From the NCBI RefSeq assembly GCF_001642475.1, contig NW_019173936.1, positions 62,001-126,000 on the forward strand: 64,000 bases of DNA, read 5' to 3'. This DNA is from Fonsecaea monophora (lineage: Eukaryota; Ascomycota; Eurotiomycetes; Chaetothyriales; Herpotrichiellaceae). The notes below the pieces were generated by a model that ran no database searches, was not told the DNA's origin, and saw nothing but the letters and a program-made list of their open reading frames with translations. Of the stretch, positions 33,618-44,174 are shown in pieces. Within the stretch, counting starts at the first letter, position 1, and each line of letters opens with the position of its first letter. A program made the translations under genes and the position numbers.

Positions 33618-36600
33618 ATGTCAGGACGGCGATCGACCCACCGAGGGCGTGGGCGAGGGAATCCCGCCTTTGGGAAGAGGGCTGTAGGTATGATCAACAC
33701 CCAACTACGGCTTCTGTTTGTTTACACCTCTTCTCTTGATGAAGGACTAACATCCTGCCGGAACAGAGAGCAACAATTCTTTCGAATCACTTGAGACTGG
33801 CGGTGAGTTCGATATTATAATCACGCCCCAGCACCACAAACACCCAACAGAGTCCCTTGCTTTGATTTTGCACGGAACCTAGCCTTTGATCACTCTACCT
33901 TTATCGAGATGAAAACTACTGACAACTCTTCAGAAATGAACGCAGAGCTGTCCGAGCGCTTCAAAAGTGTTCGTCACCACTCCAATGTTCGCAGTGCTCG
34001 GGATAACACCCTCATTGACGAACCTGGCCCTACCCTCTGTTTGGACATCCGTGACTATCACACAAAGCAAGCACGGATCCAATCTACCTCTGACAAAGAT
34101 GCCTGGCTCTCTCAAGACGAAATCCCGACAAAGCAGGAGATGGCTGTCGGAGAAGCTACCCTCCTTGCAAACAAGATTGAGGGCCCCTACAAGAGCAAGG
34201 ACAGATACCTGAAAACTCACCATGCACTACTCCGGGAGGATTCCGTCGGCTGCCTCCGTGATGCGATCCAGGAATTTATTCGGGATCCCACCACCAGTGA
34301 CACTATGAAGTTCTCGGTGTACGATCAGGTCCACATTGTTGGTTTTACTTTTGCACGTCGAGGAGTTGCTGCCAGGATCAAATTCACCACGCGTCGAGCA
34401 GGAAGACGCATTAAATGGGCTAACAGTAAAAGACTGGTCAGTGGCAGTATCGTCGCACTCATACCAGCTAAAACCAAGACCATCGATCTGAACGACATGG
34501 TTGTGGCTGTCATCGCGGCAAGGCCGCTGGCTGGGTTGTTGTCTGAACCCCCGGAGATTGACATTTACTTTGCCCGGCCTGAAGAAATCCAGCTCGACCC
34601 CCAGAAAGAGTGGCTCATGATTGAAGCAAAGCAAGGCTATTTTGAGGCTTACCGTCACACATTGAAGGCGTTACAAAAGCTTAGCTCAGAGACGTACGTG
34701 CTTCGGAAGCAATATTAGCTTGTCTGTGCTAATATGCCCTAGATTCCCCATGAGTGATCATATCTGTCATCTCTCCCCCTCTACCCAACCTCCTGCCTAC
34801 ATTCACGAGAACCCTATTCTCGACTTGAGCGTAGTAGCGGGCCCTGCACAGAAGCAAGAATACTCCAAAGTCGATGTAACCAAAGACTGGCCTCCGACTC
34901 CCGCAGACTCGCTAGACGACACGCAGTGGGAGGCTCTGAAAGAGATTCTTACCAAACGACTAGCTATTGTTCAGGGCCCCCCCGGGACAGGAAAGACATA
35001 TGTCTCGAGAAAAGCTCTTGAAATTCTGCATGCGAATCGGAAGACGGCATCGGATCCGCCTATAGTTATTGCTGCTCAGACAAATCACGCTCTTGATCAG
35101 CTGTTGCAGCATATCTCTGTCTTCGAGCCCAATTATGTTCGGTTGGGAGGCCGCTCTACCAATCCCGAGGTCCAGAAGCGGGCATTATTTGCACTTCAGA
35201 AAGCGGAACGACTGAGGCCAGTTCCAGGTGGGTCGTTGGGAAAAGCCAGCAGCCTCCTGAACAAACAAATCAATACCATGACTCAGATCTTGGAACCTTT
35301 TGCCATGTCAGGGCCGGACCCGTGGTCCACAGATCAGGTGTCTGGACCTCAGGTTCTCGAAAAGCTAGGAGCTATCAGCGCTCAACAAGCTCGATCACTC
35401 GAAGATGGTGCATCCCAATGGGTCTCGGCAACCACCGCAGCAGAAGGTCCCTTACAGTTATGGTTGGATAAAGCGCTTGTACCATTCGAGGTCGACTATA
35501 CAGAAGAAAACTACGGCTTCGAGGAAGTTGAAGATAACGATCTCGAATTCGAGCAGCTCAGAGAAAACGAGGACTCTACAGGAGTCAATGATGAAGAAGA
35601 CATTGAGATGCTCAGAGGCCCGTGGAAAGAACTCCGCGACAGATTTACTGTTCAGCCTCCTTCATCAGCCGATCTTGCTAGAGCGACAAAGTTGCTGGAT
35701 ACTGTTTCAGATTTGTGGAAAATCGGTTATTACTGGCGTGGTCCTGTTTACCACGTTATTCAGTCACGAGCCAAGGATGCGATTACAGCCAAATTTCGGG
35801 AGGCAGCCGAGAACTACAATCGGCTCGTCAAAGACTACCTCATTGGCAAATGGGAACAAGATATCGTTTATCTCCAGCGATCTGCCATCATCGGTATGAC
35901 AACTACTGGATTGAGCAAATACAGACCTCTCGTGGCAGCTCTCAAACCAAAGATTATCCTCATCGAAGAAGCGGCTGAGGTGCTGGAAGCTCCTGTCGCG
36001 GTCGCATGCGTGGAAAGCCTCGAGCATCTCATCCTGATTGGAGATCATCAACAGCTTCAGGGCCATTGCAGCGTCAGAGAACTAGAAGGTAACCCTTTCC
36101 ATCTGAATGTGTCACTGTTTGAAAGACTTGTGCGGAACAACATGTCATTCAGAATATTGCTCCAGCAGCGACGAATGATGCCCGAAATTAGTCGACTCAT
36201 CTCCGTTCTCTACCCACATCTGAAGGACCACCCCAGTGTCATCGACCGGCCAGTCCAGTCGTGGGGTATGGGCAAGATCAAATCATTCTTCTTCGACCAC
36301 GAATGGTGGGAAGCGAAAGACGAGTCCCTCTCAACGTATAACTCTGAAGAGGCCAAATTCATCGCTGGCTTCTACCTCTACCTTTTCAGGAACGGCATCA
36401 GCCCTTCGCGGATCACGGTACTGACATTTTACAACGGACAGCGCAAACGCATAGTCGCTGAGCTGAAAGCATTCCCTGAATTTCGGAACGCTTGCAAGAT
36501 GAATGTGAAAACAGTGGATTCATGTAAGTGATGGTCTCTTACCGCCCTTGTTTTGCATTTTGATTCTCGGTGGGAGCCTAAGGTTGTGCACTTGTGGCCT

Positions 36601-37830
36601 GTCCTAGCACTCCGTCAACCTTGTCCACCCATTGACTGATTTCTCTGGCAACTCAACTCTAACCTTACCTTAGACCAGGGAGAAGAAAACGATATTGTCA
36701 TTCTGTCTTTAGCCCGAAACAATGAGGAAGGCAAGATCGGGTTCTTGTCCAATGAAAACAGAACCTGTGTAGCTCTATCCCGGGCGAAATACGGCTTCTA
36801 TCTCTTTGGAAACGCCAGAATCCTCATGAACGGAAGTGACTTGTGGCACACTGTCCTGACTTTACTCGAAGCAAATCCCAGGCGACTTGGGGGTGTGCTT
36901 CCAATACAGTGTCAACCCCATGGCAGGACTACTCTTGTTAGATATCCAGGAGATTGGGAAAACAACGGAGGTGGCTGCATGCTGCCCTGCGACATGACTC
37001 TGCCCTGTGGTCACTGTTGCCCTAGTCTCTGCCATCAACACCCACTTGACGGCGTCCAATGCACGCTCGACTGTCGCGAGACGCTCATATGTGGCCATAG
37101 GTGTGGTGGCCGATGTTCTCAAATATGTTTTTGCCCTTGTGATGAATTTACCAAGTTCAGGCAAGCTGAAGCAACGACGAGTGAGACTGTTGGATCGTTG
37201 CCGGCGCAAACTGTTGAAAGAGGCCACAAAGATAAGGAGGTACCGGTTGCAACGGTCTTTGATCAGACACTTGCCCGCTTACCTCCGCAGGATATCCCTC
37301 TCGAGGCTAGAACTGGGGTTGGTCCACCACATATCTCAACGTTAGGCTATCGCATCGATGCATCGCTTCCAACCCGGCCAGAACCGCCAAAGGTTGATGG
37401 CCAACGAGGAACAGGTTGGAGTTCGGCATCCCAGAAGAATAATCAGTCGGACTCTCTGTCTCCGGTCAAGCAATCTGAGCTCCGGAAAGGCTGGAAAGAC
37501 TTTGCTAAGGGCGGATTTGTTGCTGACGACGAACGTCTAAATTTGCTCACCTCGCAATCATCGCCTGGCCAGCAGCGCAGTGAACTCCTTTGGGTCGACA
37601 CGCCTCCATCTACGAGGGCTCATTATGGACCTCAGAGAAGCTCTCAAATTATCCCAAACCAGGAGGAAGCTGCTATGGCCATAAGCGATGGCAGAACGGG
37701 ATTCTTGCAAGAATTGCAAGCCGAGTCGGCGGCACACGAGAACGCGTTGTTGCCCGCCGAGATTCTTGGTGGTCAACTGGGAGACGATGTTCAAGCAAGT
37801 GAGTCCAAATGTCACGTGTTCCAGAAGTGA
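33618..37830 (+). CDS. NFX1-type zinc-finger SF1 helicase, ZNFX1 / Hrr1 type
   Basis: Exons are 33618-33687, 33767-33802, 33883-34693, 34743-36523 and 36674-37830 (1284 residues, phases agree). The N-terminus is an Arg/Gly motif (RGRGRGNPAFGKRA). A beta-rich domain precedes the helicase core. Visible helicase motifs are the Walker A GPPGTGKT, AAQTNHALDQ, the Walker B-like IEEAAE, GDHQQL, QQRRM, VDSYQGEENDIV (formed across the last junction) and ALSRAKYGFYLFG. A cysteine array follows, CDMTLPCGHCCPSLCHQHP and CRETLICGHRCGGRC, as in NF-X1 zinc knuckles. This is the order in metazoan ZNFX1 and S. pombe Hrr1, an RNAi-linked helicase of heterochromatin assembly. An RNA-silencing role is thus the best inference, unproven here. 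A GTGAGT at 37799 may be another donor, so the C-terminus is less sure. Confidence 0.9.
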
Positions 37831-38837
37831 TGGGAAAGTCGAAGAATGACCAGTTGAAATTCAACTTGAGGCCGAGCATTGCCATAGAGCGCAGTAAACT
37901 GAGCATTCTGGATACGAAACAGCTATCAGTTATCAACGCAGATCAAGCACGACGTGTGCGACTGACGACAGTATGGATGTCTTGGGGGAGTTTGATGTGG
38001 CTTTTGGAAAACCCTGAAGGATCATGGCGGGGATGACAAAACCGTCATTCATGGACTGGTGGCTGTTGGAGTGAAAGTAGACAACATGGAAGAATTCGGT
38101 CAACAACAACGGGAAAGCCCAGGCATGGTCGCCCACGGCATTGAGCAAGGGATATGGCCAGAGTAATCCTGCACTCATATTGGTATTGGCTTCATCAAAT
38201 CATGAGCTGAAATTGAGAAGTAACTCTACAGGGTAATTAAAGAGACTTCGAATTGCTTGCTTTGTGCAATGCGTTGATCTCGACAGTGGCGCGTTCCTTT
38301 CCCCAACACCAGGCAGACAGGAGGCCTTATAGCTCCAGACACGACCGTTGTCTGGCCCCTCGTTCTTTTCGACATGGCTAGAGATGAAAAAAAATACATG
38401 CTTCAAGTGTTCATCCACAAAAACTCGACGCGTCGAAATGGACGCGAAGCGGCGTATGGTTTCATTGCGTCGTGGGCCAAGAGGAAACCAAAAAAACTCC
38501 CGCAACTTCTATGCAATGGTGTCTCGCTGTGACCAAACAGCCAATCCAGGGAAATTCCGCCTTCTGGGTGCGCTAAGGTGTAGGAAATGGCATCGCTTTA
38601 CTCGTCTGTTGTCGCAGTCTTGGGTGGCATCTTCCTCCGAGCCGAGGTCGTGACCTGGGCGACTGGCGGTATCGACCTTCAATGCCAACTCCAATGCTGC
38701 AGAACATAGGTGGGTGGATAGGAGATTTTTGTCTCGCTCTAGGTCGGTCCTGTCAAGGCCGGAAGCCCTTTAGTCAGTCCCACCCGAGCCCATTCGTCAT
38801 ATCCAATATATCGTTTTACACAACTTTCTCATCATAG
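37831..38837. other. Intergenic region between convergent genes
   Basis: One kilobase separates the helicase stop from the stop of the BIM1-like gene. A coding-like plus-strand frame continues at 37809-38036 and could be an alternative last exon of the helicase gene if GTGAGT 37799 is used. Frames at 38200-38653 on both strands lack support. Confidence 0.45.
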
Positions 38838-39623
38838 TCATAGCAGTAGCAGACCAAGAGCCACGGCGAGCGCAGTGCTCAAATACCCGAACCGGCTGCT
38901 TGACAACTCTATTGAGTCAGACGCCAGTGCGGAAGTCGTGAAGATCAGGTCGCTCGTAATCTGACTCGAGTTGAAGCAGTTGCTGGCATTAACTTCCGGG
39001 ACGTCCTCGGGATCAGCAAAGGTAATGTCGACACAGTTATACAGCGCGGCACCATGGACTGCAGTCTCGATGAGCTGGATCGTTGCATTATCTCCAACGT
39101 TGACTGTGATGTTGGCTGGGAGAGGAACCTGGGGGAAGCAGAAACTTCCTGGGTATGGATCTTTGCTAGGTCCGATGATTTGAACCCCGCTTAGCATAAC
39201 GTTGGACATATTTTGAGGGGTTGTCCCCAAACCAAGGTTGATGTAAATGAAGGCTGTTCCATGGCCTTGGAACCAGCCAGGCTGAAACGCGACCGCGCCG
39301 CCTTTTACTGGCCATTTGGTGCGATTTTGAGAAGTTGGCATACCGCCGCCTGCAAAAATCAGTCAGGTCAGTGACTCTCGGGAATGCGGTCGAATATTTG
39401 ACGGGTAACACATACATGGATACATCCACTGCATTCCATAGGGATAAAGGTAATCCTGCTGTTCCACGGAGTCTCCAATCGCATATTGTCCAAGACCATT
39501 TGTCTCTACCGTCGTGCCATTCGACACCAAATTGTCGCCCCTCCAGCCAGGATATGTAATGACTGTGTGCGCAGAGATTAGGCTGACAAGCGAGAGGAGA
39601 GTAAGTGCCGTTCTGCAAGACAT
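38838..39623 (-). CDS. BIM1-like (LPMO-like) copper-binding GPI protein
   Basis: Exon 1 (39416-39623) and exon 2 (38838-39349) join over a 66-bp intron to give 239 residues. The first 18 residues are a signal peptide ending SLISA, so the mature protein starts with His-19 (HTVITYPGWRGDNL), the N-terminal histidine needed for a copper brace. The body carries MQWMYPCGGMP, GGAVAFQPGWFQGH, FIYINLGLG and NVGDNATIQLIETAVHGAALYNC. These are hallmarks of the X325/BIM1 family, which resembles lytic polysaccharide monooxygenases but is tied to copper uptake and cell-wall biology. Several N-glycosylation sequons are present. The C-terminus is a Ser-rich spacer plus a hydrophobic tail (LSTALAVALGLLLL) as in GPI-anchored proteins. 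I therefore place it at the outer plasma membrane or wall. Confidence 0.88.
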
Positions 39624-41222
39624 CCTGACAACAACAAGACCTCTCTGTTTGACGTCGGCAGCCTTCCTCGGACTGCAATATGAACGGTGTCGAGACGAAG
39701 ATGTCACAGTCAAGTGGTCTTCACGAGTTGCTGACTTGGTGGCCGATGTGGTCGAGGGAAAACTTGAAAGGTAAGGCCAACAAGGTCGCAGGTGGGGAGC
39801 TTTGTCGAGATGGAAGTCCGTCGAGAGGTCATGATAACGAGCGCATTGGGTTGTTATTTAGGTCTGATCCCCTGTTGCTGGGAGGGGATGGGGTACTGCA
39901 GGGCATGATTAGGCCAGACGGTCAACCGCCCAGAGATGAAGCTTGGAAACGCCGTGACTGGGCGTTCTGGGCACTCGGGATATGAGAGTTGTCTGCATGG
40001 CGAGCTGTGAGTGGTTTGTGAGCACGGGTGGCACTTTTCGGAGAGTGTGAAAAGGCAGGAAACAGGGTTGACAGGTCTAGAGCAGCTGTGATGGCGCATC
40101 TGATTCGACCCGAGGCACGAAAGAGCACCAGGTAGTGAAAGTCCGTGTGCGGGGATCAATTGGCCAGAAGGAGGATTAGGTGGGTTGGTGGTGGACGGAT
40201 GCTGCCCGAGTCTGGCTAGAAAGTAACTGCAGAAGCTGCGTTAAGCGCCGAGATGTGACAAGGATAAAGGGGGGATGCAGTTGTTGGTTCCACCACATCC
40301 ACACTTGCAGTCACTTCACCTGCACTGCGCTGGTCTTCCTTCCCCGCTGTGCCCGCGCCTACCTTGCCACCTTCACTGTCCCACCCCTTCGACAGACGAG
40401 CAGAGATAATCATCTCAATAATCTTCTCCAAGTTCTCAGGCGGCTGCACAAATTGCTCAGCACTGAGCAAATCAGGAGAGGTAACATCAATCAGTCACCT
40501 TGTCAAGCCACCTATGGAAACGCGCACGCCACCAGTCAATCGGAATTCGCGAGCGGACAAACAGCTTGTCTTAGGTCTTACTCTTACTTCGGACCACGGC
40601 TTTGCTAACTTATGTAACTGGGGGCCTGAGCACTTTGTGTAGCCAAATGTTCCTTACACTTGCTACCACCTCATTGGTCAACACTAGGCTTACCCCCAAA
40701 TCCGACTTTGCTACTCTTGGTCTGTTCTTGGAATGTCCTTGTTCCACTCTGGCAAGGCTAACTTATAACATGCTCTCACTGAACCGCTTCCTTCAGCCTC
40801 GCGTTCAACGTCCATCTTGATCAACAGAACTCGTTCATATAGTCCGTTGAATTCGAACCCTTTAGCCGGGATTCTGAGTACCAGAACAGTCCCATCCGTC
40901 GCCTGCCATGTCCTTTCGTCCGCTTCTCGCTGTTCTCCTTGAGAATGGCTCAAGTAAGCCAATTTGAATGCTTCCGGACGAGTGCAACACCGACCATTGC
41001 CGTGTTGCTTGCAAACAATATGTTGTAAATGACCATGGCTTACAAATATGAAAAGGTAAATAGAAACTTAGAGGGACAGAACCGTCTATATATTGAGTGA
41101 AATCGCCATGTCGTTGTTGACGGAAACCATCAATCAGCGACCTCAGCAATATCTCATCAATACCACATCTGACGAGAACAGACACCACAGAACACAGCTG
41201 CTGAAACATCATCAAGGTCAAA
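39624..41222. other. Intergenic region with orphan open segments
   Basis: The part next to 39623 is the promoter of the BIM1-like gene (minus) and the part next to 41222 is the promoter of the dehydrogenase gene (plus). Between them, minus-strand segments 40216-40470 and about 40711-41065 look coding-like and are listed separately. Confidence 0.45.
40216..41065 (-). pseudogene. Possible unrecognised multi-exon gene or gene remnant
   Basis: Two minus-strand open segments have normal coding composition but lack an own ATG at the right place. The first (stop near 40711) reads through SHGHLQHIVCKQHGNGRC and TVLVLRIPAKGFEFNGLYER. The second (40216-about 40485) reads LLSAEQFVQPPENLEKIIEM, then ARLSKGWDSEGGK. 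The segment between has several possible splice signals (a GTGAGA inside the first, CCATAG before the second), but I could not build one gene with matching phases and a start codon. The surroundings would also be the dehydrogenase promoter. It may be a small real gene, a decayed copy, or chance; I recognise no family. Confidence 0.25.
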
Positions 41223-42054
41223 ATGCCATCTTATCTCGTGACAGGCGCCAACCGTGGCCTTGGGGTAAGTCCGCCACCGACGCATTGAACCAGGCTCTGC
41301 TAATTCTCTACAGTATGGGTTCGTGACGTTTCTGGCCAAAAATCCAGAAAATACAATTGTCGGCATTGTCCGAAATAAGGAAGCCGCAGACAAGTCGGTT
41401 GCTGCAGATGGCCTCAAGAACGTTACCATGATCCAGGCCGAAGTCGTCGATCTCAAGTCGCTGTTGGCGGCCAGAGAAAAAGTGGCACACATCACTGGCG
41501 GTTCCCTTGACTATCTAATCAACAATGCGGCCTATATCGACCACACAAGCCAGGGCAAAAGTCTCGATGACTTTGAAGACTCGCCCGAAGCTCTGGACAA
41601 AGCTCTCGTTGACTCGTTCAACGTCAATGTCGTGGGAGTGATCCACGTCATCAACGTCTTCCTTCCGCTCATCAAGAAGGGGACCCAGAAGAAAGTGGTC
41701 GTGATCTCCAGTGGAATGGCTGATCCCGACCTCGTCAACTCGGGGATCTCCACCGACGCGCCTTACACCATCAGCAAGGCTGCGGTAAACATGGCCATCT
41801 GCAAATACAATGCAAAGTACAAGAAGGAAGGTATTCTGTTCTTTGCGCTGTCGCCCGGCGTGGTCGCGACCTGGGAGGGAACACAGGAGCCTCCTTCAGT
41901 GATACAGGACCTCAGAAAGATGGTTCCAGATTGGCCAGGCCCTCTGACTCCTCTGGAGTCGGCCGAGGCCTGCGTGAAGGTGATGCACGATTTCAATGCG
42001 GAAGAACATGGTGGCTCTTTTGTGTCCCATCATGGCAACAAGCAGTGGCTGTGA
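41223..42054 (+). CDS. Short-chain dehydrogenase/reductase
   Basis: A 42-bp first exon (41223-41264) and a second exon (41314-42054), joined across a 49-bp intron, encode 260 residues. The intron sits right after the dinucleotide-binding motif TGANRGLG (residues 7-14). Other classical SDR features are DYLINNAAY (the NNA motif), a catalytic Ser in VVVISSGMA, the YTISKAAVNMA motif with the Tyr and Lys, and SPGVVAT after the active site. The end, GGSFVSHHGNKQWL, fits fungal NmrA-unrelated 'sniffer/CsgA-like' SDRs with an oxidoreductase role of unknown substrate. It acts probably in the cytosol, as there is no targeting signal. The neighbour on the right is unrelated, so there is no cluster to suggest the substrate. 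Confidence 0.92.
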
Positions 42055-42455
42055 GATGAGGGGAGAATATCCAGGCAGTCTGAACACTAACCGCAGCGGG
42101 TGGAGGAGTGCTACAGGGCATGCTGGCAACCACTAACCGGTTGATCTTCGGGAATACGCCCCGACAATTCACACAATTCGGGGTTCAAAGTAAATACATT
42201 TGGTATGAATAGAATATCCTGCAACTGCAGGTAATTCCTTGCGCGAGGCCAACAATTACCCTTGAAAATGCTTGCGTGGCATAGGCAGTCAAATGTACCT
42301 TGTACCATATGCAGCATTCTTCTAGCTGTTCCATCCCGCGCTCTCCCCACGATTTCCCTCACTCCTCGCTCCCTCTTTGCTGCTCACTAGACTGCTGCTC
42401 CTATCATAACCCTTCCTTGAGGTTCGACTCGTGGACGTGAACTCGGGGGGAGAAA
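42055..42455. other. Intergenic region
   Basis: About 400 bp between two plus-strand genes; the last 100 bp are pyrimidine-rich, as expected before a fungal start codon. Nothing else is visible. Confidence 0.55.
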
Positions 42456-43301
42456 ATGCCTCATACGAGCCGCAAGAAAAAAAAACCCCACAGCAACAAG
42501 AGGAGGGAAATCGTGGACCAAGATGGCTGGACGAGGATCACGACCAGCTCTTCGACGCCTCTGACGGTCGCGCCGCAGGATCAGACCCAGAGCGAGTCGG
42601 GCCAGGTCTCTACTTCGAGTGTCGCCGTAGGCGCATCCCTCCCGCTTCCAATGCCGGCCGCCCAGGGATCCTCGCTGGAGAGTATGCGCGCGCAGTTTGC
42701 AAAAATCGAGACGAGATGGCAAGACACGGACCTATGCAGGAGCGTCGAGCAGATGCTGAGAGAAAGGATCCTGACTACTGGTGGCGGGGAATATCACATT
42801 GCCAACTGTGCTCTGTTCGGGACGGGCAGCTTCTGCGGCGACGCGGTCCACTGGGTCGACAGGCACGAGTCGGCGTATTTCCAGCTGGCGGCTTTCCGGA
42901 CCGTGGTCAGGACCATAGAACGACTGCAGGGCCATGTGCCGCAGGCTTATGCCCAGGAACCGTACTACAATGATCTCGACGTCCTTTTTCTCGCCAGCTT
43001 GGATGTCACGAAAGTCGACCACCCGAAAGGATTCGAGCTGCTTGATCAGAACTCGTTCGTCTACTCGCCAGCTGCGGAACAAGAGGTTGAGAGCCAGATT
43101 GTATCCCGCGCCCCACGGATCTGGCTGCACAGGTCTTTCGACCATTCGCTTCTGGGCGACAAGGAATCAATAAGCCGGTTCAAAAGGGACTATGAACAAG
43201 CAGTCCTGCCTGAGTTGGACCTCAAAAACTTCCCATTCCACGGATCTGTGATGTGGTGGCGCGGAAAGGATGACACGTACAAGCAAATCCAGACCGAGTG
43301 A
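42456..43301 (+). CDS. SRR1-like domain protein
   Basis: A single exon encodes 281 residues. The start MPHTSRKKKKPHSNKRRE is a basic, Lys/Arg-rich N-terminus followed by DQDGWTRI, both usual for fungal and animal SRR1-like proteins. The domain itself starts around residue 80. It includes IANCALFGTGSFCGDAVHW, the AAFRTVVRTIERL helix, YYNDLDVLFLASLDV and GFELLDQNSFVYSPAAEQEV. SRR1 was described in Arabidopsis for circadian and red-light signalling and in animals for haem-linked regulation; its biochemical activity is not established, so no reaction is given. The stop lies only 25 bp from the stop of the convergent isochorismatase-family gene, so the two transcripts almost certainly overlap at their 3' ends. 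Confidence 0.85.
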   Translation: MPHTSRKKKKPHSNKRREIVDQDGWTRITTSSSTPLTVAPQDQTQSESGQVSTSSVAVGASLPLPMPAAQGSSLESMRAQFAKIETRWQDTDLCRSVEQMLRERILTTGGGEYHIANCALFGTGSFCGDAVHWVDRHESAYFQLAAFRTVVRTIERLQGHVPQAYAQEPYYNDLDVLFLASLDVTKVDHPKGFELLDQNSFVYSPAAEQEVESQIVSRAPRIWLHRSFDHSLLGDKESISRFKRDYEQAVLPELDLKNFPFHGSVMWWRGKDDTYKQIQTE

Positions 43302-43326
43302 GAAGGTCTATTACTTCATACCTGAA

Positions 43327-44174
43327 CTACTTGATCTCTGCGCTTTTGGTAACTGTTCCAAAAGCATCGTTTAGCTCCTTCAATGTTGCTTCGGTCAACT
43401 CGGCACCGCCAAATCCAGGAATCTATCAAAAGGTTAGAACCTTGTGTCGGTCTGTGGAAAAAAGGAGGTGGTATGTCACGAAGCACGAGTACAAGACCAA
43501 AGACCTTGTCCTCCTCAGACACGTGTTTGGTCTTGCCGGCAAAGGGTTTCAAACGGTCAAGAGAGACTTACATCTCGATCGCCGATGGCGTCGCTGGCCA
43601 ACACGACGTTGTATCCCAAGTCATTGCCTGCTCGGGCCGTGGTGCTCACACAAACATGTGCCATGTAGCCTGTCAGAACCGTCTTCTTCCCCCTCTCCCC
43701 TAGACTCGTCAAGTACTCATGCAAATCCGTGCCAGTAAAGCTGGAGATGGCTTGTTTCTCGATCACCTTTTCTCCCGGCCGGGCTTTCAACTCGTCGAAT
43801 TCCTCCGCCAGAGGGGTGTTGGGAGTGAATATCGGAGCGCCCTCTGGAGTCTTGTGGACGACGTGAACGATGTTTTTCCCATCTCCAGCCGCACGGTATT
43901 TCTCCAGCAGCGAGGCAATTGCCTTTCGCGTCTGGTCGACGTTGACTGTCTTGAGGTTGCCTTGGGCGTATCTGAGCCAAAGTCAGGATCAGACAGGGAG
44001 AAGAACACGAGCCGAGGATGTGTTGGAAGGGGATTTCGGTTGCAGCCAATGGACTCTTCAGACATACTCATTCTGCGCATCAATGATGATCAACGTGCTG
44101 TCGCTTGGGGAAGCTGTGGCGGCCGGAGCGCCGAGCATCTCCCTCAGAGATTTGACCTGTGTCGCTGAGGCCAT
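43327..44174 (-). CDS. Isochorismatase-family cysteine hydrolase
   Basis: Three exons (44068-44174, 43572-43971, 43327-43422) with matching phases give 200 residues. The family hydrolyses isochorismate, nicotinamide or other small amides using an Asp-Lys-Cys triad. The Asp is in [12 protein letters not shown] (residue 32, at the end of exon 1). The Lys is in [13 protein letters not shown] and the Cys in [16 protein letters not shown] cis-peptide-type GxxxxVC loop is visible, as is a final helix [18 protein letters not shown]. The actual substrate cannot be told. The last intron is about 150 bp with a CTAAC branch site. The gene converges with the SRR1-like gene. Confidence 0.93.

Noticed and set aside
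37007..37345. 112-codon frame overlapping the helicase zinc-finger exon
   Set aside because: It is a shadow frame; the other frame holds the NF-X1 cysteine array.
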